From positions 1-41,688 of the forward strand of contig CALAOW010000043.1 in assembly GCA_937889395.1 (NCBI GenBank): a DNA stretch of 41,688 nucleotides, read 5' to 3'. Each line of letters begins with the position of its first letter. The stretch's first letter is position 1. Position numbers and translations under genes: made by a program. The notes under the pieces are model-generated. The model saw only the letters and a list, made by a program, of their open reading frames with translations. It was not told the origin of the DNA and did not search any database. The DNA is from an uncultured Pseudomonadota bacterium (lineage in GTDB: Bacteria > Desulfobacterota > Binatia > Binatales > Binataceae). Below, one piece after another: positions 1-7,247 of the stretch.

Positions 1-24
1 GCAGGGGCTGCGGCCCCTGCACCC
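1..24. repeat. Palindromic dispersed repeat, copy A (cut by window edge)
   Basis: The sequence GCAGGGG-ctgcgg-CCCCTGC forms a perfect 7 bp stem and is followed by ACCC. A second copy lies at 4961-4981 (GCAGGGG-tga-CCCCTGC then ACCC). Both are followed within a few bases by a related GAGAAGA(C/T)GCG string, so the similarity extends beyond the stem. Copy A may continue to the left of the window. The bases from here to 204 hold no gene I can support; the ORF that opens at 28 is an unlikely N-terminal extension of the next gene. Confidence 0.5.
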
Positions 25-204
25 GCAGTGAGAAGACGCGAAAATCTGCGCAGCGCATCTTTTCGCGACTACGCGATGGAAGAGCCCGCGACGAATGCGT
101 TGTCGCTGGCCAAGTGTTTGCCCTTGCGGGCGGGGCGGGCGCAGAATCGCGGCAGTCGTCAAGCTCGACGCATAACACCTTCACGTATCGCGAGGACCAA
201 TCCG

Positions 205-1818
205 ATGGCCGAGAATCGCAAGCGAAAGTTCTGGGGATGGGGCTACGAGGACCAGGGGCTGACTCCCGAGCAGCAAAAGAATTTGGCCGAGCGAATGGCC
301 AAGCGATTTGGGCTCGGGCCACTCGAGCTCACGCCGGCGCCAAAGGAAAGCGAGCTGAATCTGCGCGCGCCACGCGTGAAACCACCGGCGGCGCTCGAGG
401 CGATTTGCTCGACCAGCACCCGCGATCGCGCGGGTCATACCTACGGCAAGAGTTCGCGCGATCTGAGGCGGGCGTTTAGGCGTGACTATCCGAATCCGAT
501 CGACGTGGTCGCGTTTCCGGGCGATGAGAATGAACTGATTGGGGTACTCGAATGGTGCGACGGCGCGCATATTGCAGCGGTGCCATACGGCGGCGGCTCG
601 AGCGTCGTCGGCGGAGTCGAAGCACCCGAGGGCGACCGCTATCGCGGCGCGGTCTCGATCGATCTGATGCATCTGGACAAAGTCGTGGAAGTTGACCGGG
701 TCTCGCGCGCGGCACGAATTCAGGCCGGAGTGTATGGTCCGGCGCTCGACGCGCAGTTGAAGCCGCACGGACTGACGATTCGACATTTTCCGCAGTCATT
801 CGAATTCTCGACGCTGGGCGGATGGATCGCGACGCGGTCGGGCGGGCATTTCGCGACGCTGTACACGCATATCGACGACTTCGTCGAATCGCTCCGCGTC
901 GTGACTCCAACCGGAGTGGTCGAATCGCGCCGCTTGCCCGGCTCGGGCGCGGGTCCCAGCCCGGACCGGATGTTCATCGGTTCCGAAGGAATTCTCGGCA
1001 TCATCACCGAGGCCTGGATGCGGCTTCAGGATCGGCCGACGTTTCGCGCGGGCGCGTCGGTGCCGTTTCCAAGCATGATCAAGGCGGCAGAGGCGACCCG
1101 CCAGATTTCGCAGGCCGGGCTGTATCCCGCGAATTGCCGGGTTCTCGACGAAGGCGAGGCCTTCAATTCAGGCGCGGGCAACGGCGAGGAGGCCGTGCTG
1201 GTGCTCGCATTCGAATCGGCAGACCATCCGCTGGAAGCATGGATGAAGCGCGCGCTGGAGTGTTGCGCGGATCACGGTGGGAAAATTCCGGCGGACGCCG
1301 TGAAGACTCGCACCGACGCCGACGCGACGCACGAAGGATCGGCGGGAGCGTGGCGCAACGCGTTTCTGAGCGCGCCCTACCTGATGGACACGGTAGCCGC
1401 GATGGGAATGGTGAGCGACACGTTCGAGACCGCAATCACGTGGGAGCGATTTCCGGAATTTCATCGCCAGGTGATGGAGTGCGCGCGCGTCGCAATCGCG
1501 CGGGTGTGCGGCAAGGGCTCGGTCACGTGCCGATTTACGCACGTTTATCCCGACGGGCCGGCGCCGTATTACACGGTTCTGGCGCCGGGCAAACGCGGCT
1601 CCGAGATCGAGCAGTGGGACGAGATAAAGGCGGCGGTGTCGGACAAGCTGATCGCGCTCGGCGGCACGATCACGCATCATCACGCGGTCGGCCGGTATCA
1701 TCGGCCGTGGTACGACCGCCAGCGTCCGGATGGATTCGCGCGCGTGCTGAAGGCGGCGAAACGCGCGCTCGATCCGCGCGGGATTCTCAACCCGGGCGTG
1801 CTGATCGATGCGGATTGA
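205..1818 (+). CDS. FAD-linked oxidase, alkylglycerone-phosphate synthase (AGPS)-like
   Basis: A 537-residue flavoprotein of the FAD_binding_4 / FAD-oxidase_C family. The PP-loop PYGGGSSVVGG at about residues 127-137 binds the FAD pyrophosphate. The segment LTIRHFPQSFEFSTLGGWIATRSGGH and the histidine run THHHAVGRYHRPW (His491-493) match the AGPS branch, whose enzyme swaps the acyl group of acyl-DHAP for a fatty alcohol in ether-lipid synthesis. Related bacterial proteins are often labelled glycolate or D-lactate dehydrogenases, so the substrate is unproven. I chose ATG 205 because GAGGA lies 8 bases upstream and the longer ORF from 28 adds a low-complexity Arg-rich leader. No acyl-DHAP or fatty-alcohol gene is adjacent. 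It converges with the next gene at a 12-base gap. Confidence 0.8.
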   Translation: MAENRKRKFWGWGYEDQGLTPEQQKNLAERMAKRFGLGPLELTPAPKESELNLRAPRVKPPAALEAICSTSTRDRAGHTYGKSSRDLRRAFRRDYPNPIDVVAFPGDENELIGVLEWCDGAHIAAVPYGGGSSVVGGVEAPEGDRYRGAVSIDLMHLDKVVEVDRVSRAARIQAGVYGPALDAQLKPHGLTIRHFPQSFEFSTLGGWIATRSGGHFATLYTHIDDFVESLRVVTPTGVVESRRLPGSGAGPSPDRMFIGSEGILGIITEAWMRLQDRPTFRAGASVPFPSMIKAAEATRQISQAGLYPANCRVLDEGEAFNSGAGNGEEAVLVLAFESADHPLEAWMKRALECCADHGGKIPADAVKTRTDADATHEGSAGAWRNAFLSAPYLMDTVAAMGMVSDTFETAITWERFPEFHRQVMECARVAIARVCGKGSVTCRFTHVYPDGPAPYYTVLAPGKRGSEIEQWDEIKAAVSDKLIALGGTITHHHAVGRYHRPWYDRQRPDGFARVLKAAKRALDPRGILNPGVLIDAD

Positions 1819-1830
1819 GGGGCGCCGGCG

Positions 1831-2148
1831 CTAGTCGTCGATGTCGAGTTGTTTTTTCGCTGCGTCGCTCATCATGCGCGGCGTCCATGGCGGGTCCCAC
1901 ACGATCTCGATGCAGGCGTCGTCGCAGCCGGGAATGCCAAGCAGCTTGTCCTGGATGTCCTGCGCGATCATCATGCCCATCTGGCAGCCGGGCGCGGTGA
2001 GCGTCATGGTAACATTGACGACGCGGTTGTCGATCGCGATGCCGTAAATGAGTCCGAGGTCCACGAGATTGACGGGAATCTCGGGGTCGTAGCACTCACG
2101 CAGCACTTCGTAAACGTCTGCTTCGGTCGGTGCGGGCGAATTCTCCAT
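1831..2148 (-). CDS. MIP18/SufT-family iron-sulfur assembly protein (DUF59)
   Basis: A 105-residue single-domain protein of the FeS_assembly_P family (PF01883), the group that includes SufT, PaaD and MIP18. The hallmark DPEIPVNLVDLGLIY lies at about residues 21-35, followed by VTMTLTAPGCQMG with the conserved cysteine region and a C-terminal VWDPPWTPRMMS. Members help mature or deliver Fe-S clusters. No other suf or isc gene is adjacent, so this copy stands alone, divergent from the TPR gene across an 88-base spacer. A PaaD role is unlikely because no phenylacetate oxygenase genes are nearby. Length is typical for the family. No good ribosome site precedes the ATG, so the start is moderately certain. 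Confidence 0.85.
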   Translation of the reverse strand: MENSPAPTEADVYEVLRECYDPEIPVNLVDLGLIYGIAIDNRVVNVTMTLTAPGCQMGMMIAQDIQDKLLGIPGCDDACIEIVWDPPWTPRMMSDAAKKQLDIDD

Positions 2149-2164
2149 AGTCCGGAGTCTAGTA

Positions 2165-2170
2165 TATAAG
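2165..2170 (+). promoter_or_regulatory. Possible -10 element (TATAAG) before the TPR gene
   Basis: TATAAG lies in an AT-rich island (AGTATATAAG) inside the 88-base divergent spacer, 66 bases before ATG 2237. A weak -35 (TTCTCC, 3 of 6 matches) sits 18 bases upstream. The same hexamer occurs 62 and 70 bases before the starts at 5144 and 6330. Motif match only. Confidence 0.25.
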
Positions 2171-2236
2171 AGGATGGATGTGCGCGAAATCCGCGGACCC
2201 GCAACGTGCGGCGCGCGGATTCACCGGAGGTCCGAA

Positions 2237-2575
2237 ATGCCCGACAAAGAAGAACTGTACGACGAAGCGATCGACGCATACGCCGACGATAAGTTCGACG
2301 AAGCGATCGAGTTGTACAAACAAGCGCTCGAGATCGATCCGAAGTACGCCGATGCGATCCACGGAATGACGATGTGCTACCAGGCCAAGGGAGATCTCGA
2401 TGCGGCGATCGAGTTGACGAAAAAATATATCGCGGATGAACCGGAAGACATCCTGGCGTACACCAACCTCAGCATGTTTTATCAGAAGAAGGGCATGGTG
2501 CCGGAAGCGGAGGCGGCCGGCGCCGAGGCGCGGCGCCTGGACTGGAAGCGACAACTCAAGGAAGGCAAGAAGTAG
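2237..2575 (+). CDS. Small tetratricopeptide-repeat protein
   Basis: A 112-residue soluble protein made almost wholly of three TPR units, with helices such as YDEAIDAYADDKFDEAIELYKQALEIDP, then AIHGMTMCYQAKGDLDAAIELTKKYI and AYTNLSMFYQKKGMVPEAEAAGAEA. TPR proteins are protein-interaction scaffolds, and no enzymatic motif is visible. ATG 2237 is preceded by CGGAGG with about 6 bases of spacing, so I preferred it to the longer ORF from 2174. The downstream SDR gene starts 7 bases after its stop, so the two are probably co-transcribed. The partner protein is unknown. Confidence 0.85.
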   Translation: MPDKEELYDEAIDAYADDKFDEAIELYKQALEIDPKYADAIHGMTMCYQAKGDLDAAIELTKKYIADEPEDILAYTNLSMFYQKKGMVPEAEAAGAEARRLDWKRQLKEGKK

Positions 2576-2582
2576 GGGCGCG

Positions 2583-3341
2583 ATGAAGCTCAAGGACAAA
2601 GTTGTACTGATCACCGGCGCAGGCTCCGGACTTGGGCGCGAAATGGGACTGACGTTCGCGCGCGAGGGCGCGAAAGTGGGAGTCAACGACATCAGGCCCG
2701 AATCGGCGCAAAACGTCGTGACTGAAATCGAGCGCGCGGGCGGGGTGGCGCGGCCGTTGGTCGCGGACGTGTCGAGCAGCGCGGCGGTCGGCAAGATGTT
2801 CGCCGACTTTATCGCCGCGTTCGGGACGATCGACATCCTGATCAACAACGCGGGCATCGCGCGCGCTCGCGACACGAGCGAGGTGATCCCGACTCACCAG
2901 AAGACCGACGAGGATTGGCACAAGATGCTCGCGACGCATCTGGACTCGACGTTCTACTGCACCCGCGAGGCGCTCAAGGTGATGATCCCGAAACAGTCGG
3001 GACGCATCATCAATATGGGCTCGGTCGCCGGCACCACGGGGCTGGCCTTCGCGTCGGACTACTGCGCGGCGAAGGGCGGGATCATTGCGTTCACCAAGTC
3101 GGTGGCGCGCGAAGTGGTGATGATGGGGATTCTGGTCAATTGCATCGCGCCGGGATTCATCGACACGCCGATGACCGCGATCATCGAGGGCGAGTTCCGC
3201 AAGCAACTGGAAGCGATGACGCCGATGGGGCGCTTCGGCGAGCCGAGCGACATCGCGGCCGCGGCGCTTTTTCTGGCCTGCGAGGATTCGAAGTTCATGG
3301 TCGGCCAGGTGCTCAGCCCCAACGGCGGCTATGTGATTTGA
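2583..3341 (+). CDS. Short-chain dehydrogenase/reductase (FabG-like SDR)
   Basis: A 252-residue classical SDR. The Rossmann nucleotide motif TGAGSGLG is at residues 10-17, NNAG follows in the middle, and the catalytic set is Ser147, Tyr160 and Lys164 (SDYCAAKGG). The tail GQVLSPNGGYVI is the usual SDR C-terminus. It catalyses NAD(P)-dependent oxidation or reduction of a hydroxy/keto substrate. FabG-type 3-oxoacyl reductase is possible, but the substrate cannot be read from sequence. There is a longer than usual loop (PTHQKTDEDWHKML) before the helix that leads to the active site. ATG 2583 is 7 bases after the TPR gene stop, with TAGGGG upstream, suggesting an operon that may run on into malQ 37 bases later. 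Confidence 0.85.
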   Translation: MKLKDKVVLITGAGSGLGREMGLTFAREGAKVGVNDIRPESAQNVVTEIERAGGVARPLVADVSSSAAVGKMFADFIAAFGTIDILINNAGIARARDTSEVIPTHQKTDEDWHKMLATHLDSTFYCTREALKVMIPKQSGRIINMGSVAGTTGLAFASDYCAAKGGIIAFTKSVAREVVMMGILVNCIAPGFIDTPMTAIIEGEFRKQLEAMTPMGRFGEPSDIAAAALFLACEDSKFMVGQVLSPNGGYVI

Positions 3342-3378
3342 ACCCCGAGGATCGAGCGGACCGCTGGATGATCCCACG

Positions 3379-4920
3379 ATGCTGACACGGTCCGCGGGGA
3401 TCCTGATTCCACTGTTCTCGATCCGCACGCGCGACAGTCTCGGGCGCGGGGAAATACTGGATCTCGCGCCGATGATGGATTTCGCGCTGTCGATGGGTCA
3501 TCGGGTAATCCAACTGCTGCCGTTGGACGAGACCGGGCCCGACGATCTCAGCCCGTACAGCGCGATGAGCGTGATGGCGATCGATCCGATGTACATCTCG
3601 GTTGGCGGGCTGGCCGGCGTCGGGCGGGTGGTGCTGAGGCGCGCGCGCGCGGCGGTGGGGAAGGCGCGCTTTGTGCCACGTTCGATCATACGGCGGGAAA
3701 AATTTGCACTTCTCGAGCGCGCGTACCGGGCTACTCGAGCGCGCGGGGGGCGCGACGAGGGCGCGCAACTCGACGCGTTCGTCGAGGCCAACTCGTACTG
3801 GCTCGATGACTACGCGTTGTTTCGGGCGCTCAAGGAGCGCTTCAACTGGACCAGTTGGGAAACGTGGCCGGCGTCAATTGCGCAGCGCGATCCCGCCGCA
3901 CTCGCAGCCGCGCGCCGCGAATTGGCCGAGCCGATCGAGATGTACGGTTATTGGCAGTTGATCGCGCACCGGCAATGGTCGCAGATGCGCGCCTACGCAT
4001 CCTCGCACGGCGCACTGATCGGCGGAGACCTCGCGTTCTCGCCACGGCGCGACAGCGCCGAGGTGTGGGCGAACCAGGACGAGTTCGATCTGTCGCGCAG
4101 CGTCGGCGCGCCGCCCGACGATTTCAATCCCAAGGGACAGCGATGGGGCTTGCCGATCCCCAACTGGGATCAGATGCGCGCGCATGGATTCAAGCTGCTG
4201 CGCGCGCGTGCGCGTCACGCCAGTTCGCTTTACGATTTGATTCGAATCGATCACGTCGTTGGGCTTTATCGAACTTTCAATTTCGGTTCGGACCCGGACG
4301 CGGCGGGAACTTTCACCCCGGCGGACGAAGCGGATCAGAGACTCCAGGGCGAAGAGGCGATCCGCGCGATCAAACAAGAAGTTGGCGCGGCGGAACTGAT
4401 CGCTGAAGACCTGGGCACTGTGCCGCCGTGGGTGCGCGAATCGCTCACGCGCCTGGGCGTGCCCGGATACAAGGTGATGCAATGGGAACGCAACTGGGGC
4501 CAAGCCGACGAATCATTTCTCAGCCCCGCGGCCTATCCCGAACTTTCGCTCGCGACTACGGGCACGCATGACACCGAACCTCTGACCGCGTGGTGGCGCG
4601 CGCAGCCAGTTGCCGAGCGTGAAAAATTCGTGCGCGCACTTGGTCTCGAGAGCCAGGTGAATCCGCGCCCAATGCTCGGGGAAGGGGCGCATGATGCGAT
4701 TCTGGCCGCGCTGTACGCGGCGCCGTCGCGGCTCGTGATAATTCCGATCCAGGATCTGTTTGGATGGAGTGCGCGAATCAACCGGCCCGGAACGATCAGC
4801 GACTCGAACTGGACCTATCGAATGCCGCTGACGCTGGAACGGATGCGCCGCAGCCGCGCGATACAGTCGCGCGTCGCCAAGCTGCGCGAAATCGCGGTCG
4901 GCAGCGGACGATTCACGTAA
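3379..4920 (+). CDS. malQ: 4-alpha-glucanotransferase (amylomaltase, GH77)
   Basis: A 513-residue cytoplasmic enzyme that moves 1,4-alpha-glucan segments between maltooligosaccharides during glycogen or maltodextrin use. Opening motifs such as RDSLGRGEILDL and QLLPLDETGPDDLSPYSAMS are typical of GH77. The catalytic residues are the nucleophile Asp291 (LIRIDHVVG), the acid/base Glu343 (IAEDLG) and Asp398 (GTHDTEP). Their spacing nearly equals the short Thermus amylomaltase (293/340/395) rather than the longer E. coli MalQ. No glycogen phosphorylase, debranching enzyme or maltose transporter is in the window. The ATG follows the SDR stop by 37 bases. Confidence 0.93.
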   Translation: MLTRSAGILIPLFSIRTRDSLGRGEILDLAPMMDFALSMGHRVIQLLPLDETGPDDLSPYSAMSVMAIDPMYISVGGLAGVGRVVLRRARAAVGKARFVPRSIIRREKFALLERAYRATRARGGRDEGAQLDAFVEANSYWLDDYALFRALKERFNWTSWETWPASIAQRDPAALAAARRELAEPIEMYGYWQLIAHRQWSQMRAYASSHGALIGGDLAFSPRRDSAEVWANQDEFDLSRSVGAPPDDFNPKGQRWGLPIPNWDQMRAHGFKLLRARARHASSLYDLIRIDHVVGLYRTFNFGSDPDAAGTFTPADEADQRLQGEEAIRAIKQEVGAAELIAEDLGTVPPWVRESLTRLGVPGYKVMQWERNWGQADESFLSPAAYPELSLATTGTHDTEPLTAWWRAQPVAEREKFVRALGLESQVNPRPMLGEGAHDAILAALYAAPSRLVIIPIQDLFGWSARINRPGTISDSNWTYRMPLTLERMRRSRAIQSRVAKLREIAVGSGRFT

Positions 4921-4926
4921 TTAAAT

Positions 4927-4950
4927 GTGAAGCCCCTCCGTGGGTTTCAC
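4927..4950 (+). terminator. Hairpin after malQ
   Basis: GTGAAGCCC-ctccgt-GGGTTTCAC forms a 9 bp stem with one G-U wobble, starting 7 bases after the malQ stop. There is no clear T-tract after it, so it may be a weak terminator, an mRNA end-protecting hairpin, or simply the left part of the adjoining repeat. Confidence 0.35.
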
Positions 4951-4960
4951 GCTTCCTTGG

Positions 4961-4981
4961 GCAGGGGTGACCCCTGCACCC
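4961..4981. repeat. Palindromic dispersed repeat, copy B
   Basis: GCAGGGG-tga-CCCCTGC followed by ACCC repeats the structure at 1-24 with a shorter loop. The downstream GAGAAGATGCGG string also matches the flank of copy A. A small hairpin GGGAC-ttc-GTCCC follows at 5000-5012. The element lies in the 223-base gap between malQ and the propeller lipoprotein. Confidence 0.5.
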
Positions 4982-5051
4982 AGTATTAGGAGAAGATGCG
5001 GGACTTCGTCCCTGTTAGAAAGGTAAGGGAAGAGACGTCCGCTCGCTCAAG

Positions 5052-5081
5052 TTGTGGCGCGCCTGTGGCTTGAACTATAAG
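5052..5081 (+). promoter_or_regulatory. Possible promoter for the propeller lipoprotein
   Basis: TTGTGG and TATAAG are separated by 18 bases, and TATAAG lies 62 bases before ATG 5144. The -35 is a weak match (3 of 6). The position in an intergenic gap downstream of a hairpin is suitable for a new transcription unit. Confidence 0.3.
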
Positions 5082-5143
5082 CAACACTCGACCGTGTAAT
5101 CTGCTCGGCGACACTCGGGGAGCAATTTTCCCCGGAGGCATCG

Positions 5144-6190
5144 ATGGGACCATTGGACCGCGCGCTGAAATTCGCCGTTTTTGCCGCCGCAATCGCGATC
5201 GTGCAGGGATGCGCCGCGCGACAACCCTCGCCCTCGAAGCCCGGACCCGCGGCCGCCGCTTCAGTTCCGAGCGCGAAACCAACGCCCACCGGCGCTCCGC
5301 TGGGCACCCATGCGCCGTACGCAATCACGGCGGGCCTCGACGGCAATCTGTGGTTCACCGAGTACCAGGGCGACGGGATCGGACGGATGACCCCATACGG
5401 CGCCACCAAACGCTTTCAGATCGATCCCGGCGGATTCGCCGAACGGATCACCGCGGGCCCCGACGGCGCAGTCTGGTTCACCGATACGGCCGGCAACCGA
5501 ATCGGCCGCGTGGCGCCCGATGCAAAAATCGCGTACGTCAAATTGCCCCACGCGAGCAGCGGACCGGCGGGAATCGCCTCGGGCCCCGACGGCAATCTCT
5601 GGTTCACCGAGCATTCGGGCAATCGCATCGGGCGGCTCAGCACCACCGGCACTCTGACCGAGATCGAGCTGCCCAAGGGAACAGGTCCCGCCGAAATAGT
5701 CGCCGGCAGCGACGGCAACCTGTGGTTCGCCGAGGATCAGGTCAATCGCATCGCGCGCGTCACCGTCTCGGGCGCGGTCAAGGAGTTCCAAATCCTGACT
5801 CCCGACAGCCGCCCTGCGATGATGACACTCGGCGCCGACGGCAACGTGTGGTTCACCCAACCGCAGGCCAACAAAATTGGCAGAATCACGCCCGGTGGCT
5901 ACATCTCGGAGTTCGCATTGCCCAATCCCGGTGTGCCGCTCGGAATCGCGGCGGGCGCCGACAAAAATCTCTGGGTCACGGTGATTCGTGCGCAACTGAT
6001 CTATCGCGTGACGCCGAGGGGAGAGTTCACGCCGTTCCCCACGCCTGAAAAGTCGATGGCGACTTTCATCACGGCCGGTCCCGACGGCGACCTGTGGTTC
6101 ACCGAGCCCAACGGCAAGATAGGCCGTCTCACGACCTCGGGAGACGTCAGGGAATTCGTCTTCTCCGATCCCTACAGCGAGTCCAAGTGA
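5144..6190 (+). CDS. Seven-repeat beta-propeller lipoprotein (Vgb/NHL-like)
   Basis: A 348-residue exported protein. The hydrophobic signal ends in VQGC (Cys23), a plausible lipobox, followed by a Pro/Ala-rich linker. Seven repeats of about 42 residues follow, each built on DGNLWFTE...NRIGR (for example GPDGNLWFTEHSGNRIGRL), which predicts a closed seven-bladed propeller like virginiamycin B lyase (Vgb). The Vgb fold uses a catalytic histidine in its C-terminal half. Here no histidine occurs after the third repeat, so streptogramin lyase activity is unlikely. A binding or scaffold role on the outer envelope is more probable. ATG 5144 lies 10 bases after CGGAGG. It appears monocistronic. Confidence 0.8.
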   Translation: MGPLDRALKFAVFAAAIAIVQGCAARQPSPSKPGPAAAASVPSAKPTPTGAPLGTHAPYAITAGLDGNLWFTEYQGDGIGRMTPYGATKRFQIDPGGFAERITAGPDGAVWFTDTAGNRIGRVAPDAKIAYVKLPHASSGPAGIASGPDGNLWFTEHSGNRIGRLSTTGTLTEIELPKGTGPAEIVAGSDGNLWFAEDQVNRIARVTVSGAVKEFQILTPDSRPAMMTLGADGNVWFTQPQANKIGRITPGGYISEFALPNPGVPLGIAAGADKNLWVTVIRAQLIYRVTPRGEFTPFPTPEKSMATFITAGPDGDLWFTEPNGKIGRLTTSGDVREFVFSDPYSESK

Positions 6191-6253
6191 GCGCGGAGGC
6201 GACGGTCGCGGCGTAAGCGATGGCGCGTCTGTTCCGTTCGCCGGGTTTTGGGC

Positions 6254-6259
6254 TATAAG
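6254..6259 (+). promoter_or_regulatory. Possible -10 element (TATAAG) before SDR 6330
   Basis: TATAAG in the 139-base gap, 70 bases before ATG 6330, resembles the elements before 2237 and 5144. No convincing -35 is visible. Confidence 0.22.
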
Positions 6260-6329
6260 CGCCCTATACGAACCGAAACGCTGGGCGCGTTTGGATTCCG
6301 GCATTATGCCGCAAGGGAGATATTGAACG

Positions 6330-7223
6330 ATGGGCAAGCTCGACGGAAAGGCAGCCGCCATCACCGGCGGCGGTCGCGGCATCGGCCGCGGCATCGCGAG
6401 GGCATTCGCCGCGCAGGGATGCGCAGTGGTAGTCAACGATCTTGGCGTCACGGTCGCGGGCCAGAAGGAAACTCAGTCGCCTGCCGACGACGTGGTCAAG
6501 GAAATCAAGGCCGCGGGCGGCAACGCCGTTTCCAATCACATGGATATCGCCACCGTCGAAGGCGGCGAGGGCCTCGTCAACCAGGCGATCAAGGAATTCG
6601 GCAAGCTCGATATCCTGGTCAACGTCGCCGGCATCCTGCGCGACCGCATGATCTTCAACATGTCCGAACAGGAATGGGACGACGTGATCCGAGTGCACCT
6701 CAAGGGGCACTACTGCACGGTCCGTCCCGCGTCGGCGCATATGCGCGAGCGCAAGTACGGCAGGATTATCAACTTTTCTTCCAATTCTGCCTTGGGCAGT
6801 CCCGGCCAACCCAACTACGCCGCCGCCAAGGCGGGAATCCTGGGCCTGACGTACTCGAGCGCGAACTCGCTGCACAAGTATGGAATCACGGTAAATGCGA
6901 TCATGCCGGGAGCGGCGACGCGCATGACCGACACGATTCCCGCGGGCAGGATGCCCGGCGCAACCGGAATCCCGCAGTCCGAAAAGGTCGAGGGCACCCC
7001 ACGCGATCCTGCCAACGTCGCGCCGATCGTGGTTTTTCTCGCCAGCGACGATGCCGCGAACGTCACCGGGCAATGCTTTGGCGCGTCGGGCTTTCGCATC
7101 ATGCGCTATCGGCACATCGTTCCCGACAAGATTCTGTATAACAACGGCCCGTGGAACGTTGACGAGCTGTTCGAGCGGCTCAAGAACACGCTGCTGGTCG
7201 ATCTGAGCCAGCCGCGAATGTAG
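6330..7223 (+). CDS. Short-chain dehydrogenase, MFE-2/HSD17B4-like
   Basis: A 297-residue SDR. TGGGRGIGRG near residues 11-20 binds NAD(P), VNDLG follows the second strand, and Ser150, Tyr163 and Lys167 form the catalytic triad (NYAAAKAG). It is longer than a classical 250-residue SDR because of an extended C-terminus with LYNNGPWNVDELFERLKNTLL. The NDLGV and GQCFGASG features resemble the 3-hydroxyacyl-CoA dehydrogenase part of peroxisomal multifunctional enzyme type 2 and related bacterial enzymes. A role in fatty-acid or steroid side-chain beta-oxidation is possible, but no acyl-CoA gene is adjacent. AGGGAG lies about 10 bases before the ATG. Confidence 0.82.
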   Translation: MGKLDGKAAAITGGGRGIGRGIARAFAAQGCAVVVNDLGVTVAGQKETQSPADDVVKEIKAAGGNAVSNHMDIATVEGGEGLVNQAIKEFGKLDILVNVAGILRDRMIFNMSEQEWDDVIRVHLKGHYCTVRPASAHMRERKYGRIINFSSNSALGSPGQPNYAAAKAGILGLTYSSANSLHKYGITVNAIMPGAATRMTDTIPAGRMPGATGIPQSEKVEGTPRDPANVAPIVVFLASDDAANVTGQCFGASGFRIMRYRHIVPDKILYNNGPWNVDELFERLKNTLLVDLSQPRM

Positions 7224-7247
7224 CCGGTCCGGCGATTTAGCCCGCCG

